A stretch of DNA of 64,000 bases. Origin: Bacillus sp. FJAT-27264. Lineage in GTDB: Bacteria; Bacillota; Bacilli; Paenibacillales; Paenibacillaceae. A program made the translations under genes and the position numbers. Within the stretch, counting starts at the first letter, position 1, and every line of letters starts with the position of its first letter. The notes beneath the pieces were generated by a model that had not been told where the DNA came from, did no database searches, and saw only the letters and a list, made by a program, of their open reading frames with translations. Of the stretch, positions 45,215-53,870 are shown in pieces. The stretch covers positions 1,359,926 to 1,423,925 of the forward strand of contig NZ_MAQW01000001.1 in assembly GCF_001682855.1 (NCBI RefSeq). The letters run 5' to 3'.

Positions 45215-45913
45215 TCAATTATTCAACCAGAACTGCTGGAGTTTCTGGATATCCTGATGGACTAACTGGTCCGGCAGATTAACCAGACTGGAACAGGCGG
45301 AGAACTTATAAGCACTGTTAACATCATAGGTTTTGAAATAGTACGTCCCAGCGTCAGGCGAGAGCCCTACTGAGCCATCTGGGTGCTTGCGTACAGAGAA
45401 TGAGGTCAAGGGATGGGAAAGCCCGCTGCCGAGCGCTTTTACATAAGCCTCCTTCAACGTCCATATCTCGTAAAAATAATCTGTCCGCGCCTCCTCCGGC
45501 CGCAGCATTAAATCCTCATATTCCTCGTCCGAGAAGAAACGTTCTGCGATCGTCAAGTCGATAGGCCGGATCTCTTCGATATCCACTCCAAGTCTGCCTG
45601 TTCCATAAATCACGGACACCCACTTACCCGAATGAGAGACATTGAAGGAAAAGCTCTCTTTGCCTTCTAGATGTGGCTTTCCATACTCATTCTTCTGAAA
45701 ATGAATTTCCTGATTGGGAATACCCAGTTCCCGTCGAATCACTGTCCGAACCAGAATCTCTCCAAACAGGGAGCGGTAAGCATCCTCAAGGCGCAAGAAT
45801 CTGCCGATCCCATTGCGGCGTTGCACCGAGACCTTGGACTTCCAGAATTCATATGTATTACTGTCTAGCTTACCGGGAATTTCCAATACTACAATTTGCG
45901 ACAATATCATCAC
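45215..45913 (-). CDS. 4'-phosphopantetheinyl transferase, Sfp type
   Basis: Sfp-type enzymes move phosphopantetheine from CoA to carrier domains of NRPS, PKS or fatty-acid systems. The 232-aa protein shows the family motifs in order: FQKNEYGKPHL, FSFNVSHSGKWV, GVDIEEI (about 112) and FYEIWTLKEAYVKALG (about 153). The GTG at 45913 or the ATG three nt later may start translation; neither has a strong ribosome site. No NRPS or PKS gene lies in the window, so its targets are elsewhere. Confidence 0.93.
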   Translation of the reverse strand: MMILSQIVVLEIPGKLDSNTYEFWKSKVSVQRRNGIGRFLRLEDAYRSLFGEILVRTVIRRELGIPNQEIHFQKNEYGKPHLEGKESFSFNVSHSGKWVSVIYGTGRLGVDIEEIRPIDLTIAERFFSDEEYEDLMLRPEEARTDYFYEIWTLKEAYVKALGSGLSHPLTSFSVRKHPDGSVGLSPDAGTYYFKTYDVNSAYKFSACSSLVNLPDQLVHQDIQKLQQFWLNN

Positions 45914-45967
45914 CCAGCTTTATGTTTATTGAGAACTACTACCTTTAATTATACACTCCGAACACGC

Positions 45968-45990
45968 AAAAAAGCCCCATCAAGTGGGGC
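45968..45990 (-). terminator. Intrinsic terminator after the 59-aa YfhD-like gene
   Basis: GCCCCA and TGGGGC arms (45974-45990) with a 5-nt loop form a hairpin, followed on the minus strand by six U (45968-45973). It is 18 nt after the stop of the small gene at 46009, which supports that gene being real. Confidence 0.93.
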
Positions 45991-46008
45991 AATTTCTAAT
46001 ATTTTCTT

Positions 46009-46188
46009 TTACTTTTTCTTCAAAATCTCGTGCAGCTGCCGCTTATCAGCTTCCAATGACCGCTCCTGAGCTTCCAAATCATCATGATCCGCTTCTGCTG
46101 CTGAGAATTCAACATCCTCTGCTTTGGCTTCGTACAACATCTTCTGCTTCTCTGTTTTGGAGAAAATTTTGGAGTTCTCTCTATCCAT
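46009..46188 (-). CDS. Small charged protein (59 aa), YfhD-like
   Basis: ATG 46186-46188 opens a 59-aa frame with GAGG 5 nt upstream, ending in TAA just before a strong terminator. The protein is acidic and helical; its middle, AKAEDVEFSAAEADHDDLEAQ, resembles small YfhD-family proteins of spore formers (DVEFS, AD, DxEA spacing). It ends in a basic LKKK. The overlapping 66-aa frame in another register is Arg/Lys rich and unlikely. The family assignment is tentative; coding status is well supported by the terminator and ribosome site. Confidence 0.75.
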   Translation of the reverse strand: MDRENSKIFSKTEKQKMLYEAKAEDVEFSAAEADHDDLEAQERSLEADKRQLHEILKKK

Positions 46189-46232
46189 CTTGGCCTCACA
46201 ATCCTTTCAGATTTAGTCATGCTGCCTATCGT

Positions 46233-46592
46233 TTAGATAAAGCCGCCAGCTTCCTCAATCAGGCGTAGCGCTCTGTCATACGAGTCCGATTCCACCACTA
46301 CGGTCAATAAAATATCTCTTCCCGTGGGACCGCCGTCCCCCCCATGGCTCATTCCGCTGGCACTGGTATCCGCTGCCGCAAGGATGCCGGTATGGTTACG
46401 GTCGGCGGTCATTGAAGCCATGCCGGCAATATTCCCAGTGACCGGATTAATGCTCCGGACCGGACTGTTCCCGCCATATTTGCTAAAGCGGTCGATCGAG
46501 AGCTCAATTACCCGCAGCGCTTGTAGCTTTCTGGATACCCCCTCAGCTTCCTCCGGGCTTTTAAAATAGGACAAGATAAAGCGTTCCGGCAT
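46233..46592 (-). CDS. Uncharacterised small protein with ferredoxin-like repeat pattern
   Basis: The 119-aa protein begins MPERFILSYFKSPEEAEGVSRKL and ends DILLTVVVESDSYDRALRLIEEAGG. These two alpha-beta stretches look like halves of a small ferredoxin-like fold joined by a Gly/Ser-rich loop (about 45-90). No catalytic or metal motif is seen. It precedes the YfhD-like gene by 44 nt on the same strand and follows the dnaJ terminator region. Function unknown. Confidence 0.75.
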   Translation of the reverse strand: MPERFILSYFKSPEEAEGVSRKLQALRVIELSIDRFSKYGGNSPVRSINPVTGNIAGMASMTADRNHTGILAAADTSASGMSHGGDGGPTGRDILLTVVVESDSYDRALRLIEEAGGFI

Positions 46593-46687
46593 GATCGATA
46601 TCCCCGCTTTCCATTGTAATCAAGCTCCGCATGCTGCTAAGGTTATATTGTCTTAACTCCCCTGAGTTTATGCTTCTATTCCAATAC

Positions 46688-46725
46688 AAAAAACAGCAGG
46701 CCGGAGGATAACCTCCGGCCTGCTG
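46688..46725 (-). terminator. Intrinsic terminator of the hrcA-grpE-dnaK-dnaJ operon
   Basis: CAGCAGGCCGGAGG (46694-46707) and CCTCCGGCCTGCTG (46712-46725) form a perfect 14-bp stem with a 4-nt loop. On the minus strand six U follow (46688-46693). It is 20 nt after the dnaJ stop. Confidence 0.97.
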
Positions 46726-46744
46726 CCTATAGAGTAAATATGCA

Positions 46745-47869
46745 TCAGTCCCCGCGGAACGCGCGCTTCATACGGTCAAAGAAGGATTGCTCCTGCTCAT
46801 GCGTATTCTCCCCGTTGTGGGAAGCGAACTGGCGCAGCAAGTCTTTCTGCTCTTCGCTCAGCTTGCTTGGCGTTACTACGATGACTCTGACGTGCTGATC
46901 ACCCTGGCCGTTACCACGCAAGCGTGGTACGCCCTTGCCCTTTAAACGGAAGAAAGTACCCGTTTGCGTCCCGGCTGGGATCTTGAGCTTCACTTTCTCA
47001 GTCAGAGTCGGGATCTCAATCTCGTCACCGAGTGCTGCCTGAGCAAAGGTAAGCGGTACCTCGCACAGAATATCATCGTTCTCGCGCTCAAAGAAATCAT
47101 GCGACTTCACACGAATGACAATGTACAGGTCGCCCGCAGGGCCGCCCCGTAAACCGCCTTCGCCTTCACCGGTCATACGCAGTTGTGCGCCATCATCAAC
47201 ACCAGCTGGAATGCGAACATGAATCTTGCGCTGCTTCTTCACCTTACCGTTGCCGGCACAAGTGGTACATTTCTCTTTAATGACTTTACCGGTCCCGCTA
47301 CAATTTGAGCATGGACGACGGTTGCGCATTTGGCCAAGTGGCGTATTCTGCACGAACTCCTGCTGACCGCTACCGCGGCAGACCGAACAAGTCTCAGGCT
47401 TCGTACCCGGCTTAGCGCCGGAGCCGAAGCAGGTGTCACAGTTCTCGGTACGCGGAATTGTGATGTCGGTTTCTTTGCCGAACACCGCTTCCTTGAACTC
47501 AATGGTCATTGTATACTGCAAATCGCTACCGCGCTGCGGGGCGTTAGGATCACGACGTCCGCCGCCACCGAAGAACATATCGAAGATATCGCCCAGGCCT
47601 CCGAAGTCTCCACCACCACCGAAGCCGCCGCCACCCATACCCTGGTTAGGATCGATATGACCATATTGGTCATATCTTGCACGCTGCTGACCATCGCTCA
47701 GAACGTCATAGGCTTCTTTCACTTCCTTGAATTTAGCTTCGGCATCGCTGGCTTTGTTCACGTCCGGGTGATACTGGCGGGCCAGCTTACGATAGGCTTT
47801 CTTGACCTCTTCGTCTGAAGCATCTCTTCCAAGGCCCAGTACTTCATAATAATCGCGTTTATCTGCCAA
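46745..47869 (-). CDS. dnaJ: Chaperone protein DnaJ
   Basis: DnaJ stimulates the DnaK ATPase and delivers unfolded clients. The true start is TTG 47867-47869 with CGGAGG 8 nt upstream, giving 374 aa. The J-domain has [15 protein letters not shown] and HPD (in RQYHPDVNK, about 30-38). A Gly/Phe region follows, then four zinc repeats, [24 protein letters not shown] and CTTCAGNG, and the C-terminal substrate domains. It closes the heat-shock operon. Confidence 0.97.
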   Translation of the reverse strand: MADKRDYYEVLGLGRDASDEEVKKAYRKLARQYHPDVNKASDAEAKFKEVKEAYDVLSDGQQRARYDQYGHIDPNQGMGGGGFGGGGDFGGLGDIFDMFFGGGGRRDPNAPQRGSDLQYTMTIEFKEAVFGKETDITIPRTENCDTCFGSGAKPGTKPETCSVCRGSGQQEFVQNTPLGQMRNRRPCSNCSGTGKVIKEKCTTCAGNGKVKKQRKIHVRIPAGVDDGAQLRMTGEGEGGLRGGPAGDLYIVIRVKSHDFFERENDDILCEVPLTFAQAALGDEIEIPTLTEKVKLKIPAGTQTGTFFRLKGKGVPRLRGNGQGDQHVRVIVVTPSKLSEEQKDLLRQFASHNGENTHEQEQSFFDRMKRAFRGD

Positions 47870-47965
47870 TGCATTCACCTCCGTACCTCTGATTCCGCCT
47901 AACAATTAATTCTATTCCTCTATCTGTTCAGACGGTGCATATACTTAACCCTGTTACATGTAAAA

Positions 47966-48005
47966 GGAAAGCCAAAACACGGGATGACCCGGTTTTGACC
48001 TTCCC
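47966..48005 (-). terminator. Imperfect hairpin between dnaK and dnaJ, possible attenuator
   Basis: On the minus strand GGAA-n3-CAAAAC-CGGG pairs with CCCG-n-GTTTTG-n2-TTCC around a 4-nt loop, followed by TTTCCTTTT. The stem has two mismatches and a bulge. It could reduce dnaJ expression relative to dnaK or mark an RNA processing site. Confidence 0.55.
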
Positions 48006-48031
48006 CTACTTACGACACTTATCGTCTAAGG

Positions 48032-49876
48032 TTACCCTTGATTCTTCTCGTCGTCAACAACTTCATAATCAGCATCTACTACATTGTCCTTCTTAGACGC
48101 ACCTTCAGGAGCGCCTTCGCCACCGGCAGCACCTTGCTCAGCTGCTGCTTGCTCGTACAGCTTCACGGACAATTGTTGAACGATCTCGTTCAACGCTTCT
48201 GTAGCTGCAGTGATTTCTTCGAGGTTGTCAGTATCAAGAGCCGCTTTTACCTTGTCTTTGGCTTCATTAGCCTTTTCAACTTCGGAAGCGTCGGCCTTGT
48301 CACCAAGATCCTTGATTACTTTCTCAGTGGAGTACACGAGTTGGTCAGCATTGTTCTTCGCTTCTACCAATTCCTTACGCTTGCGGTCTTCCTCAGCGTG
48401 CAGCTCGGCATCCTTCATCATTTGTTCAACTTCAGCATCGCTCAAGCCGCTGGAAGAAGTAATCGTGATCTTCTGGCTCTTGTTAGTGCCTTTATCAGTA
48501 GCCGATACGTTCACGATACCGTTCGCATCGATGTCAAAAGTAACTTCGATTTGCGGTACACCGCGTGGTGCCGGTGGAATCTCGTTAAGCGTAAAGCGAC
48601 CCAGTGTTTTGTTGCCGTTCGCCATTTGACGCTCACCTTGCAGAACGTGAATTTCCACGCTTGGCTGGCTGTCAGCAAAGGTCGAGAACACTTGAGATTT
48701 GCTTGTAGGGATCGTTGTGTTGCGCTCAATCATCTTCGTGAAGACGCCGCCCGCAGTTTCGATACCCAGGGACAATGGAGTTACGTCGAGCAGGACTACG
48801 TCTTTAACGTCGCCTGTCAGAACGCCCGCTTGAACAGCAGCACCAAGGGCTACCACTTCGTCCGGGTTAACACCTTTGTGAGGCTCTTTGCCAGTAAGTT
48901 TCTTAATGGCATCTTGTACGGCAGGAATCCGTGTAGATCCGCCTACGAGTACGATTCTTGTAAGGTCAGCAGGAGTCATACCTGCATCGCTCAACGCTTG
49001 ACGTGTTGGGCCCAAAGTACGTTCTACCAGACCAGCAGTCAACTCATCGAACTTAGCGCGAGTCAAGTTAAGCTCCAAGTGCTGAGGTACGCCGTCAACG
49101 ACAGTGATGAACGGAAGGGATACTGTAGTTGTAAGTACGCCGGACAATTCTTTCTTCGCTTTCTCAGCAGCGTCTTTGAGACGTTGTACAGCCGCTTTAT
49201 CTTTGCTCAGGTCGATGCCTTGTTCTTTCTTGAATTCAGCTACGAGGTAATCCATAACTACTTCGTCAAAGTCATCGCCACCAAGCTTGTTGTCACCGCT
49301 TGTAGCTTTTACTTCGAAGAAACCATCGCCCAGTTCAAGGATAGATACGTCGAACGTACCACCACCAAGGTCATAGACAAGGATCGTTTGATCTTCGGAT
49401 TTCTCCAGACCATAAGCCAGAGCTGCAGCCGTTGGCTCGTTCACGATACGCAGAACTTCCAGACCCGCAATTTTACCGGCATCTTTGGTTGCTTGACGTT
49501 GGCTATCATTAAAATAAGCAGGAACGGTGATAACCGCTTGAGTAACGGTTTGGCCAAGATAAGCTTCTGCATCGGATTTCAGCTTTTGCAGGATCATAGC
49601 CGAGATTTCTTGTGGAGAGTAATCTTTAGCATCGATGCTTTCTTTATGGTTCGTACCAATATGGCGTTTAATCGAACTGATTGTACGATCAGGGTTGGTG
49701 ATCGCTTGGCGTTTAGCCGTTTCACCGACGATACGCTCGCCGTCTTTCTTGAAGCCTACAACTGAAGGGGTTGTGCGTGCGCCTTCCGGATTCGGAATAA
49801 CAACGGCTTCTCCGCCTTCCATAACGGCAACGCAAGAGTTGGTGGTTCCAAGGTCAATACCGATAACTTTACTCAC
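48032..49876 (-). CDS. dnaK: Chaperone protein DnaK (Hsp70)
   Basis: DnaK is the central Hsp70 chaperone. The start is GTG 49874-49876 with GAGGAGG upstream, giving 614 aa beginning [18 protein letters not shown]. The ATPase domain carries phosphate-1 [24 protein letters not shown] and [11 protein letters not shown]; the substrate domain and helical lid follow, with the tail ending in acidic VVDDEKNQG. It is third in hrcA-grpE-dnaK-dnaJ. The 575-aa frame on the opposite strand is the usual dnaK antisense artefact. Confidence 0.98.
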   Translation of the reverse strand: MSKVIGIDLGTTNSCVAVMEGGEAVVIPNPEGARTTPSVVGFKKDGERIVGETAKRQAITNPDRTISSIKRHIGTNHKESIDAKDYSPQEISAMILQKLKSDAEAYLGQTVTQAVITVPAYFNDSQRQATKDAGKIAGLEVLRIVNEPTAAALAYGLEKSEDQTILVYDLGGGTFDVSILELGDGFFEVKATSGDNKLGGDDFDEVVMDYLVAEFKKEQGIDLSKDKAAVQRLKDAAEKAKKELSGVLTTTVSLPFITVVDGVPQHLELNLTRAKFDELTAGLVERTLGPTRQALSDAGMTPADLTRIVLVGGSTRIPAVQDAIKKLTGKEPHKGVNPDEVVALGAAVQAGVLTGDVKDVVLLDVTPLSLGIETAGGVFTKMIERNTTIPTSKSQVFSTFADSQPSVEIHVLQGERQMANGNKTLGRFTLNEIPPAPRGVPQIEVTFDIDANGIVNVSATDKGTNKSQKITITSSSGLSDAEVEQMMKDAELHAEEDRKRKELVEAKNNADQLVYSTEKVIKDLGDKADASEVEKANEAKDKVKAALDTDNLEEITAATEALNEIVQQLSVKLYEQAAAEQGAAGGEGAPEGASKKDNVVDADYEVVDDEKNQG

Positions 49877-50030
49877 TTTAATTTGCCTCCTCAAAATGTA
49901 ATGGAGCATTCGCCCCATTTGATTTTTTCTTTTTGTGTACCCTATCCCATCGATTTTAGAAGCACCCGGCTACGAAAAGCTCAGCTGCTTCACTTCGCGG
50001 GCTAAAGCTATCCCCGCTTATATAGACAAG

Positions 50031-50576
50031 CTACATGCTGACTTTGACCATGGCTGGACGAAGGACTTTATCCTTCAGGAGATAGCCCTTTTGGACCTCT
50101 TCCGTCACGATACCCTCTTCGTGCTCCTCGCTCTCCACCTGCATAATAGCTTGATGATATTCAGGGTTAAAAGGCTGTCCCACCGATTCCATCGCTGTAA
50201 GCCCCTCCGACTTTAATACCCCATCCAGTTGACGGAAAATCATGTTCACGCCTTTCGTGAACGCCTCAGTCTCAGGACCAGCAGGTGCGGTAACCAAGGC
50301 CCGGTCGAAATTGTCCAGAACCGGCAGCAATTCGTTGATGAGCTTGGAGGTGGCGTATTGCGCCAGTTCTTCTTTCTCTTTCTGGGTGCGGCGGCGGAAA
50401 TTGTCAAAATCGGCTTGTACACGAAGTACACGTCCCTGCAATTCATCAGCCAGCGTTTGCAGACGAGCTGCGTCCCCGGCTTCTTCTGCCGATACAGTAC
50501 CGGCCTCCGAGACAGTTTCCTCAGTTGCTTGTTCTTCATTCAATTCATTCGGATCTTGAACTTGTTCCTCTTTCAA
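50031..50576 (-). CDS. grpE: Nucleotide exchange factor GrpE
   Basis: GrpE releases ADP from DnaK. The 181-aa protein starts at TTG with AAGGAGG upstream, has an acidic disordered N-terminus (1-35), a long coiled coil (about 38-100, with VQADFDNFRRRTQKEKE) and the C-terminal beta-domain with NPEYHQAIMQV and GYLLKDKVLRPAMVKVS. It follows hrcA in the CIRCE-controlled operon. Confidence 0.97.
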   Translation of the reverse strand: MKEEQVQDPNELNEEQATEETVSEAGTVSAEEAGDAARLQTLADELQGRVLRVQADFDNFRRRTQKEKEELAQYATSKLINELLPVLDNFDRALVTAPAGPETEAFTKGVNMIFRQLDGVLKSEGLTAMESVGQPFNPEYHQAIMQVESEEHEEGIVTEEVQKGYLLKDKVLRPAMVKVSM

Positions 50577-50624
50577 GTTGTCTTCACCTCCTTAAAATCA
50601 TCACGAAAATCAATATGGCTCTGT

Positions 50625-51656
50625 TCACTTATACCAGTGTGCCAGCATGGCTGTCAAATCTCGGGATATAATGCCCAGGATGCCCATTACCCTCGCGTAT
50701 TCCATTCGAGTTGGGCCAAGAATACCAATGCTGCCCAGCGCCTGACCGTCAAGGGAATAAGTCGCTGTAATAAGACTACAATTCGCAAAAGCCTCATGGT
50801 CGTTCTCGGTTCCTATCCGCACCTGAATGCCGGGTCCGCCTGGTACGGGCGACAGCATCTTAAGCAGCGTAGGCGTCTCTTCCAAGAGATCAAGAATGTG
50901 CTTGACCTTGTCAACGTCCTTAAACTCTGGTTGGGTGAGCATATTCGTGGCCCCACTCAGATAGATCCGCTGCTCATTCTCACTGTCAAGCGCGGTGTCA
51001 AGCATCTTCATCAGCTCTTCATAATGAGAGATATGGCGCTGCATTTCCTCGCCAAGCTCGGTATAGAGCTGGGTCTTCAGCTTGTAGAGCGGCACATTCT
51101 TCAGCTTGCTGTTCAGCAGATTGACGACCTTCTCAATCTCGGAGATTGAAATCTCCGGCGGAATATTGACCGTACGGTTCTCTACCTGTCCCGTGCTGGT
51201 GACAATGATCGCCACAGCGGTCTTGTCGTCCAGGGGCAGCAGTTGAAAATGGCGCAATGAAGTATGAAAAACCTCCGGTCCCAGAAGGATGGAAGTGTAA
51301 TTCGTCATATTAGAAAGAATCATAGCCGCGTGCTGGATGACCTGTTCCGTTGCATTCAGCTTCTCAGCGAAAAATGTACGGATCGTCCCCATCTCAGCGA
51401 TTTCGGCAGAATTCCAAGGTACCAGATGGTCCACGTAATAACGGTATCCCTTATGAGATGGAATTCGTCCTGCCGATGTATGAGGCTGTTCAAGATAGCC
51501 CAGTTCCTCCAGGTCGGCCATTTCATTACGGATCGTAGCAGGACTGTATCCTACATCGCCCCGCTTAGAAATGCTGCGTGAGCCTACCGGCTCAGCCGAA
51601 GAGATATAATCGTCCACAATAGCATTCAGTATCATTCTCTGGCGATCGGTTAACAT
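50625..51656 (-). CDS. hrcA: Heat-inducible transcription repressor HrcA
   Basis: HrcA binds CIRCE and represses class I heat-shock genes; GroEL helps it fold. The 343-aa protein has a winged-helix N-terminus (LTDRQRMILNAIVDDYISSAEPVGSR and YSPATIRNEMADLEELGYLEQPH in two parts) and an HrcA-type GAF-like core. It is the first gene behind a perfect CIRCE, so it controls its own operon. Confidence 0.97.
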   Translation of the reverse strand: MLTDRQRMILNAIVDDYISSAEPVGSRSISKRGDVGYSPATIRNEMADLEELGYLEQPHTSAGRIPSHKGYRYYVDHLVPWNSAEIAEMGTIRTFFAEKLNATEQVIQHAAMILSNMTNYTSILLGPEVFHTSLRHFQLLPLDDKTAVAIIVTSTGQVENRTVNIPPEISISEIEKVVNLLNSKLKNVPLYKLKTQLYTELGEEMQRHISHYEELMKMLDTALDSENEQRIYLSGATNMLTQPEFKDVDKVKHILDLLEETPTLLKMLSPVPGGPGIQVRIGTENDHEAFANCSLITATYSLDGQALGSIGILGPTRMEYARVMGILGIISRDLTAMLAHWYK

Positions 51657-51692
51657 GGCATTCCCTCCTGTCCGCCTGTGGTTTCTGATTCG

Positions 51693-51719
51693 TTAGCACT
51701 CGACTTAGATGAGTGCTAA
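51693..51719. promoter_or_regulatory. CIRCE operator of the hrcA-grpE-dnaK-dnaJ operon
   Basis: TTAGCACTC (51693-51701), nine nt, GAGTGCTAA (51711-51719): an exact match to the CIRCE consensus. It lies about 40 nt upstream of hrcA and directly downstream of the promoter, where HrcA blocks transcription. Confidence 0.98.
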
Positions 51720-51730
51720 CCACTATTACA

Positions 51731-51760
51731 AAAATACCAAACTGACATTAACATTGTCAA
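51731..51760 (-). promoter_or_regulatory. Sigma-A promoter of the hrcA operon
   Basis: On the minus strand TTGACA (51755-51760) and TATTTT (51731-51736) are separated by 18 nt, just upstream of CIRCE. The -35 is perfect and the -10 matches 4 of 6. Confidence 0.7.
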
Positions 51761-51891
51761 GTCAGTTCAGCATCTTAGGCGACTGCTTTTTTTCTACGTC
51801 GTGGTAATCTTCTTCATGATACTGATCATGTATGGTTTCAAAAAAAACACCGAACCGACATTGACAAAAGTCAAGTCAGTTCAGCATTTTA
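51737..51891. repeat. Imperfect direct repeat at the hrcA promoter and the end of the upstream gene
   Basis: The 41-nt stretch 51737-51777 (hrcA -35 region) and the 42-nt stretch 51850-51891 (last codons of the N-acetyltransferase gene and the nt after it) agree at about 35 positions, with an identical 18-nt core at 51756-51773 and 51870-51887. One copy serves as coding end, the other as promoter, which suggests a local duplication. Confidence 0.8.
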
Positions 51892-52385
51892 AGAACGGCT
51901 ATTTCATCGCAGGCATGCTGCTTTTTACAATTCACACAATCGGTCCATACCTTCTCCGGGAAGATCTCCTTCTCAACGATGGTAAATCCGTTTCTCAGGA
52001 AGAAATCGACCGCATAGGTCAGTGCCATAATCTTCGGAATCTTCTGCCGTCTGGCTTCCTCGGTCAGCTTATCCACGATCAGGGAACCAATCCCTTTGCC
52101 TTTGCATTCAGGACGCAGCCCCAGTGAACGAATCTCCACGAGGTCATTACCCAGCTTGCAGAGCGAGCCACAACCGACGAATCTGCCATCAATTTCTGCA
52201 ATGACGAATTGGTCGATCTGGCGGGTCAGGGCTTGCCGGGATCGGGGCAGCATAATACCACTCTGTGCATATTCTTCTATCATCTGATACAGTGGTTCAA
52301 CATCTTCCACCGTGGCACTTCTGCATATTGCCCCTGTCTCCACCTTGGCAGAAACACTGGGCATCAATTCCGGTTTGGCAAGCAC
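51876..52385 (-). CDS. GNAT N-acetyltransferase, ArgA-like (short N-acetylglutamate synthase type)
   Basis: The 169-aa protein (GTG start, AGGGGTGA upstream) is a single GNAT domain with the acetyl-CoA loop RPECKGKGIGSLIVDKL (about 92-108) and the late motif FPEKVWTDCVNCKKQHACDEIA, which marks stand-alone ArgA-like N-acetyltransferases of COG1246. Those are linked to the first step of arginine synthesis. No arginine gene is near; the gene lies between hemW and hrcA, where Bacillus has none. The substrate is inferred only from the family. Confidence 0.85.
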   Translation of the reverse strand: MLAKPELMPSVSAKVETGAICRSATVEDVEPLYQMIEEYAQSGIMLPRSRQALTRQIDQFVIAEIDGRFVGCGSLCKLGNDLVEIRSLGLRPECKGKGIGSLIVDKLTEEARRQKIPKIMALTYAVDFFLRNGFTIVEKEIFPEKVWTDCVNCKKQHACDEIAVLKMLN

Positions 52386-52459
52386 TCTAATTCACCCCTC
52401 GTTGATAATATGAATAAATATACAACAAGGTGAATTTGAATTCAAGAGTTATTTTAAAA

Positions 52460-53632
52460 TTAAACCTCTGTCAGTGCGCCGACAAATTCGCCGAAAACAT
52501 CGTTGCCAAACAGCACGCCCTGCTTGCTGAGACGGTAGCCGTCGCCCACTCGCTCGAGCAGGCCTGCATTCAGCATTTTATGCAGTGAACCAGCAAATAT
52601 GTCCTCCATAGATTGCCCGAATTGCGCCCGGAATGATGCATCCGAGATTCCTTCGCGCATCCGCAGGCCTACCATCATAAAGTCTTCCATCGCTTCTTCC
52701 GGCGTTACCGGGTAGGAGTCCAGACGAGGCAGACCTTTGCTTGCAGCTTCAACATATGGATTAACGCCTTTGATGTTGATATGCCGGTTGCGGCCCACAT
52801 AACCATGTGCACCTGCTCCAAGTCCGTAATAATCCTGATTGCGCCAATACGTAATATTGTGACGACTTTCCATACCTGGCTTAGCGAAGTTACTGATCTC
52901 ATACTGCCCGTATCCGGCCTCTTCCATCTTCGACATCAGAAGCAGGTACATTTGCAGCTCATCCTCTTCATTAGGAAGCGGAAGCTTGTTCTTGTTAAAG
53001 AGAGTATGGAAAAGCGTATTCTCCTCCACCTTGAGACTGTAAATTGAATAATGCGGCAGGTCCAGCTCCAAAGCTTTGCGGATGCTTTCAGCGAGCATAT
53101 CGACAGTCTGGTTGGGCAAGCCAAACATCAGGTCCACGGAAAGATTGTTCAGACCTACAGCACGCGCGTTCTCTAGACTGCGATAGACATCGTCTACATT
53201 ATGAATGCGGCCGATTCCGGTGAGCAGCTCATTCTGGAATGCCTGCACGCCGAAGCTGACCCGGTTGACGCCGCCTTCCTTCATCACAGCTAGCTTATCG
53301 ATATCGGTAGTGCCAGGGTTGGCCTCCATCGAGAACTCGATATCTTCAGCCCAATTCGGAAAATGTCTCCGCACAGAAGCCAAGAAATAAGCCATCTCAT
53401 CCGGCTTCAACACTGTCGGCGTTCCGCCGCCTACAAAGATCGTCCGGATCACACCGGGTGGAGTCATTTTAACCGTTTGTTCCATCTCCTGATCCAGCGC
53501 ACGAAGATAATCCATTACGGGCTGGTCCTTCAGGACATAGGAGTTAAAATCACAGTAAAAGCACTTGTTCGTGCAAAAAGGGATATGAATATATACAGCC
53601 TCAGGGGGACGGCCGTGGGTTTGAGTTGTCAT
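52460..53632 (-). CDS. hemW: Radical SAM heme chaperone HemW
   Basis: HemW, earlier annotated as coproporphyrinogen oxidase HemN-like, binds heme and delivers it to membrane proteins. The 390-aa protein has the cluster motif CTNKCFYCDF (about 19-28), GGGTPTVL, and the HemN-type C-terminal domain. The Cys missing in HemW relative to true HemN fits CxxxCxxC without a fourth Cys. It follows lepA, the standard order, but has a terminator and a structured leader before it. Confidence 0.95.
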   Translation of the reverse strand: MTTQTHGRPPEAVYIHIPFCTNKCFYCDFNSYVLKDQPVMDYLRALDQEMEQTVKMTPPGVIRTIFVGGGTPTVLKPDEMAYFLASVRRHFPNWAEDIEFSMEANPGTTDIDKLAVMKEGGVNRVSFGVQAFQNELLTGIGRIHNVDDVYRSLENARAVGLNNLSVDLMFGLPNQTVDMLAESIRKALELDLPHYSIYSLKVEENTLFHTLFNKNKLPLPNEEDELQMYLLLMSKMEEAGYGQYEISNFAKPGMESRHNITYWRNQDYYGLGAGAHGYVGRNRHINIKGVNPYVEAASKGLPRLDSYPVTPEEAMEDFMMVGLRMREGISDASFRAQFGQSMEDIFAGSLHKMLNAGLLERVGDGYRLSKQGVLFGNDVFGEFVGALTEV

Positions 53633-53662
53633 AGCTGTCTCCTTTGTTCTATCCAGGGTTAG

Positions 53663-53739
53663 GTCAGGCGCTATGCCTGATCGTTAAAAAGTAAGAAGAA
53701 ACGGCTGCACACCCTCGCGAAAAGGACGGTACCCGTTTC
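53663..53739 (-). promoter_or_regulatory. Two hairpins in the hemW leader
   Basis: GAAACGG (53698-53704) pairs with CCGTTTC (53733-53739) around an inner CCT/AGG-type stem, and TCAGGC (53663-53668) pairs with GCCTGA (53674-53679). Both lie between the lepA terminator and hemW on the minus strand; the first is followed by TTCTTCTTAC and TTTTT further on. A leader attenuator is possible. No known riboswitch motif is recognised. Confidence 0.4.
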
Positions 53740-53794
53740 TCATATAATATATGCCTGATTAGTAGTACGAAGCATGGATGAACCTTATGCTTTA

Positions 53795-53821
53795 GAAAAG
53801 GGAAGCCTGACGGCTTCCCTT
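53795..53821 (-). terminator. Intrinsic terminator after lepA
   Basis: AAGGGAAGCC and GGCTTCCCTT arms (53798-53821) with a 4-nt loop form a perfect hairpin followed on the minus strand by TTTTC. It lies 50 nt after the lepA stop, separating lepA from hemW. Confidence 0.9.
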
Positions 53822-53870
53822 ACAGGGATGTTCTCTTATAATGAAGCATCCTCGCTGTAATTACAGCGGC

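Noticed and set aside
46020..46220. 66-aa minus-strand frame
   Set aside because: It is Arg/Lys-rich and out of register with the better supported 59-aa gene at 46009-46188, which has a ribosome site and terminator.
48038..49765. 575-aa open frame on the plus strand opposite dnaK
   Set aside because: This is the well-known antisense frame over dnaK, produced by its strong codon bias; the minus-strand DnaK is unmistakable.
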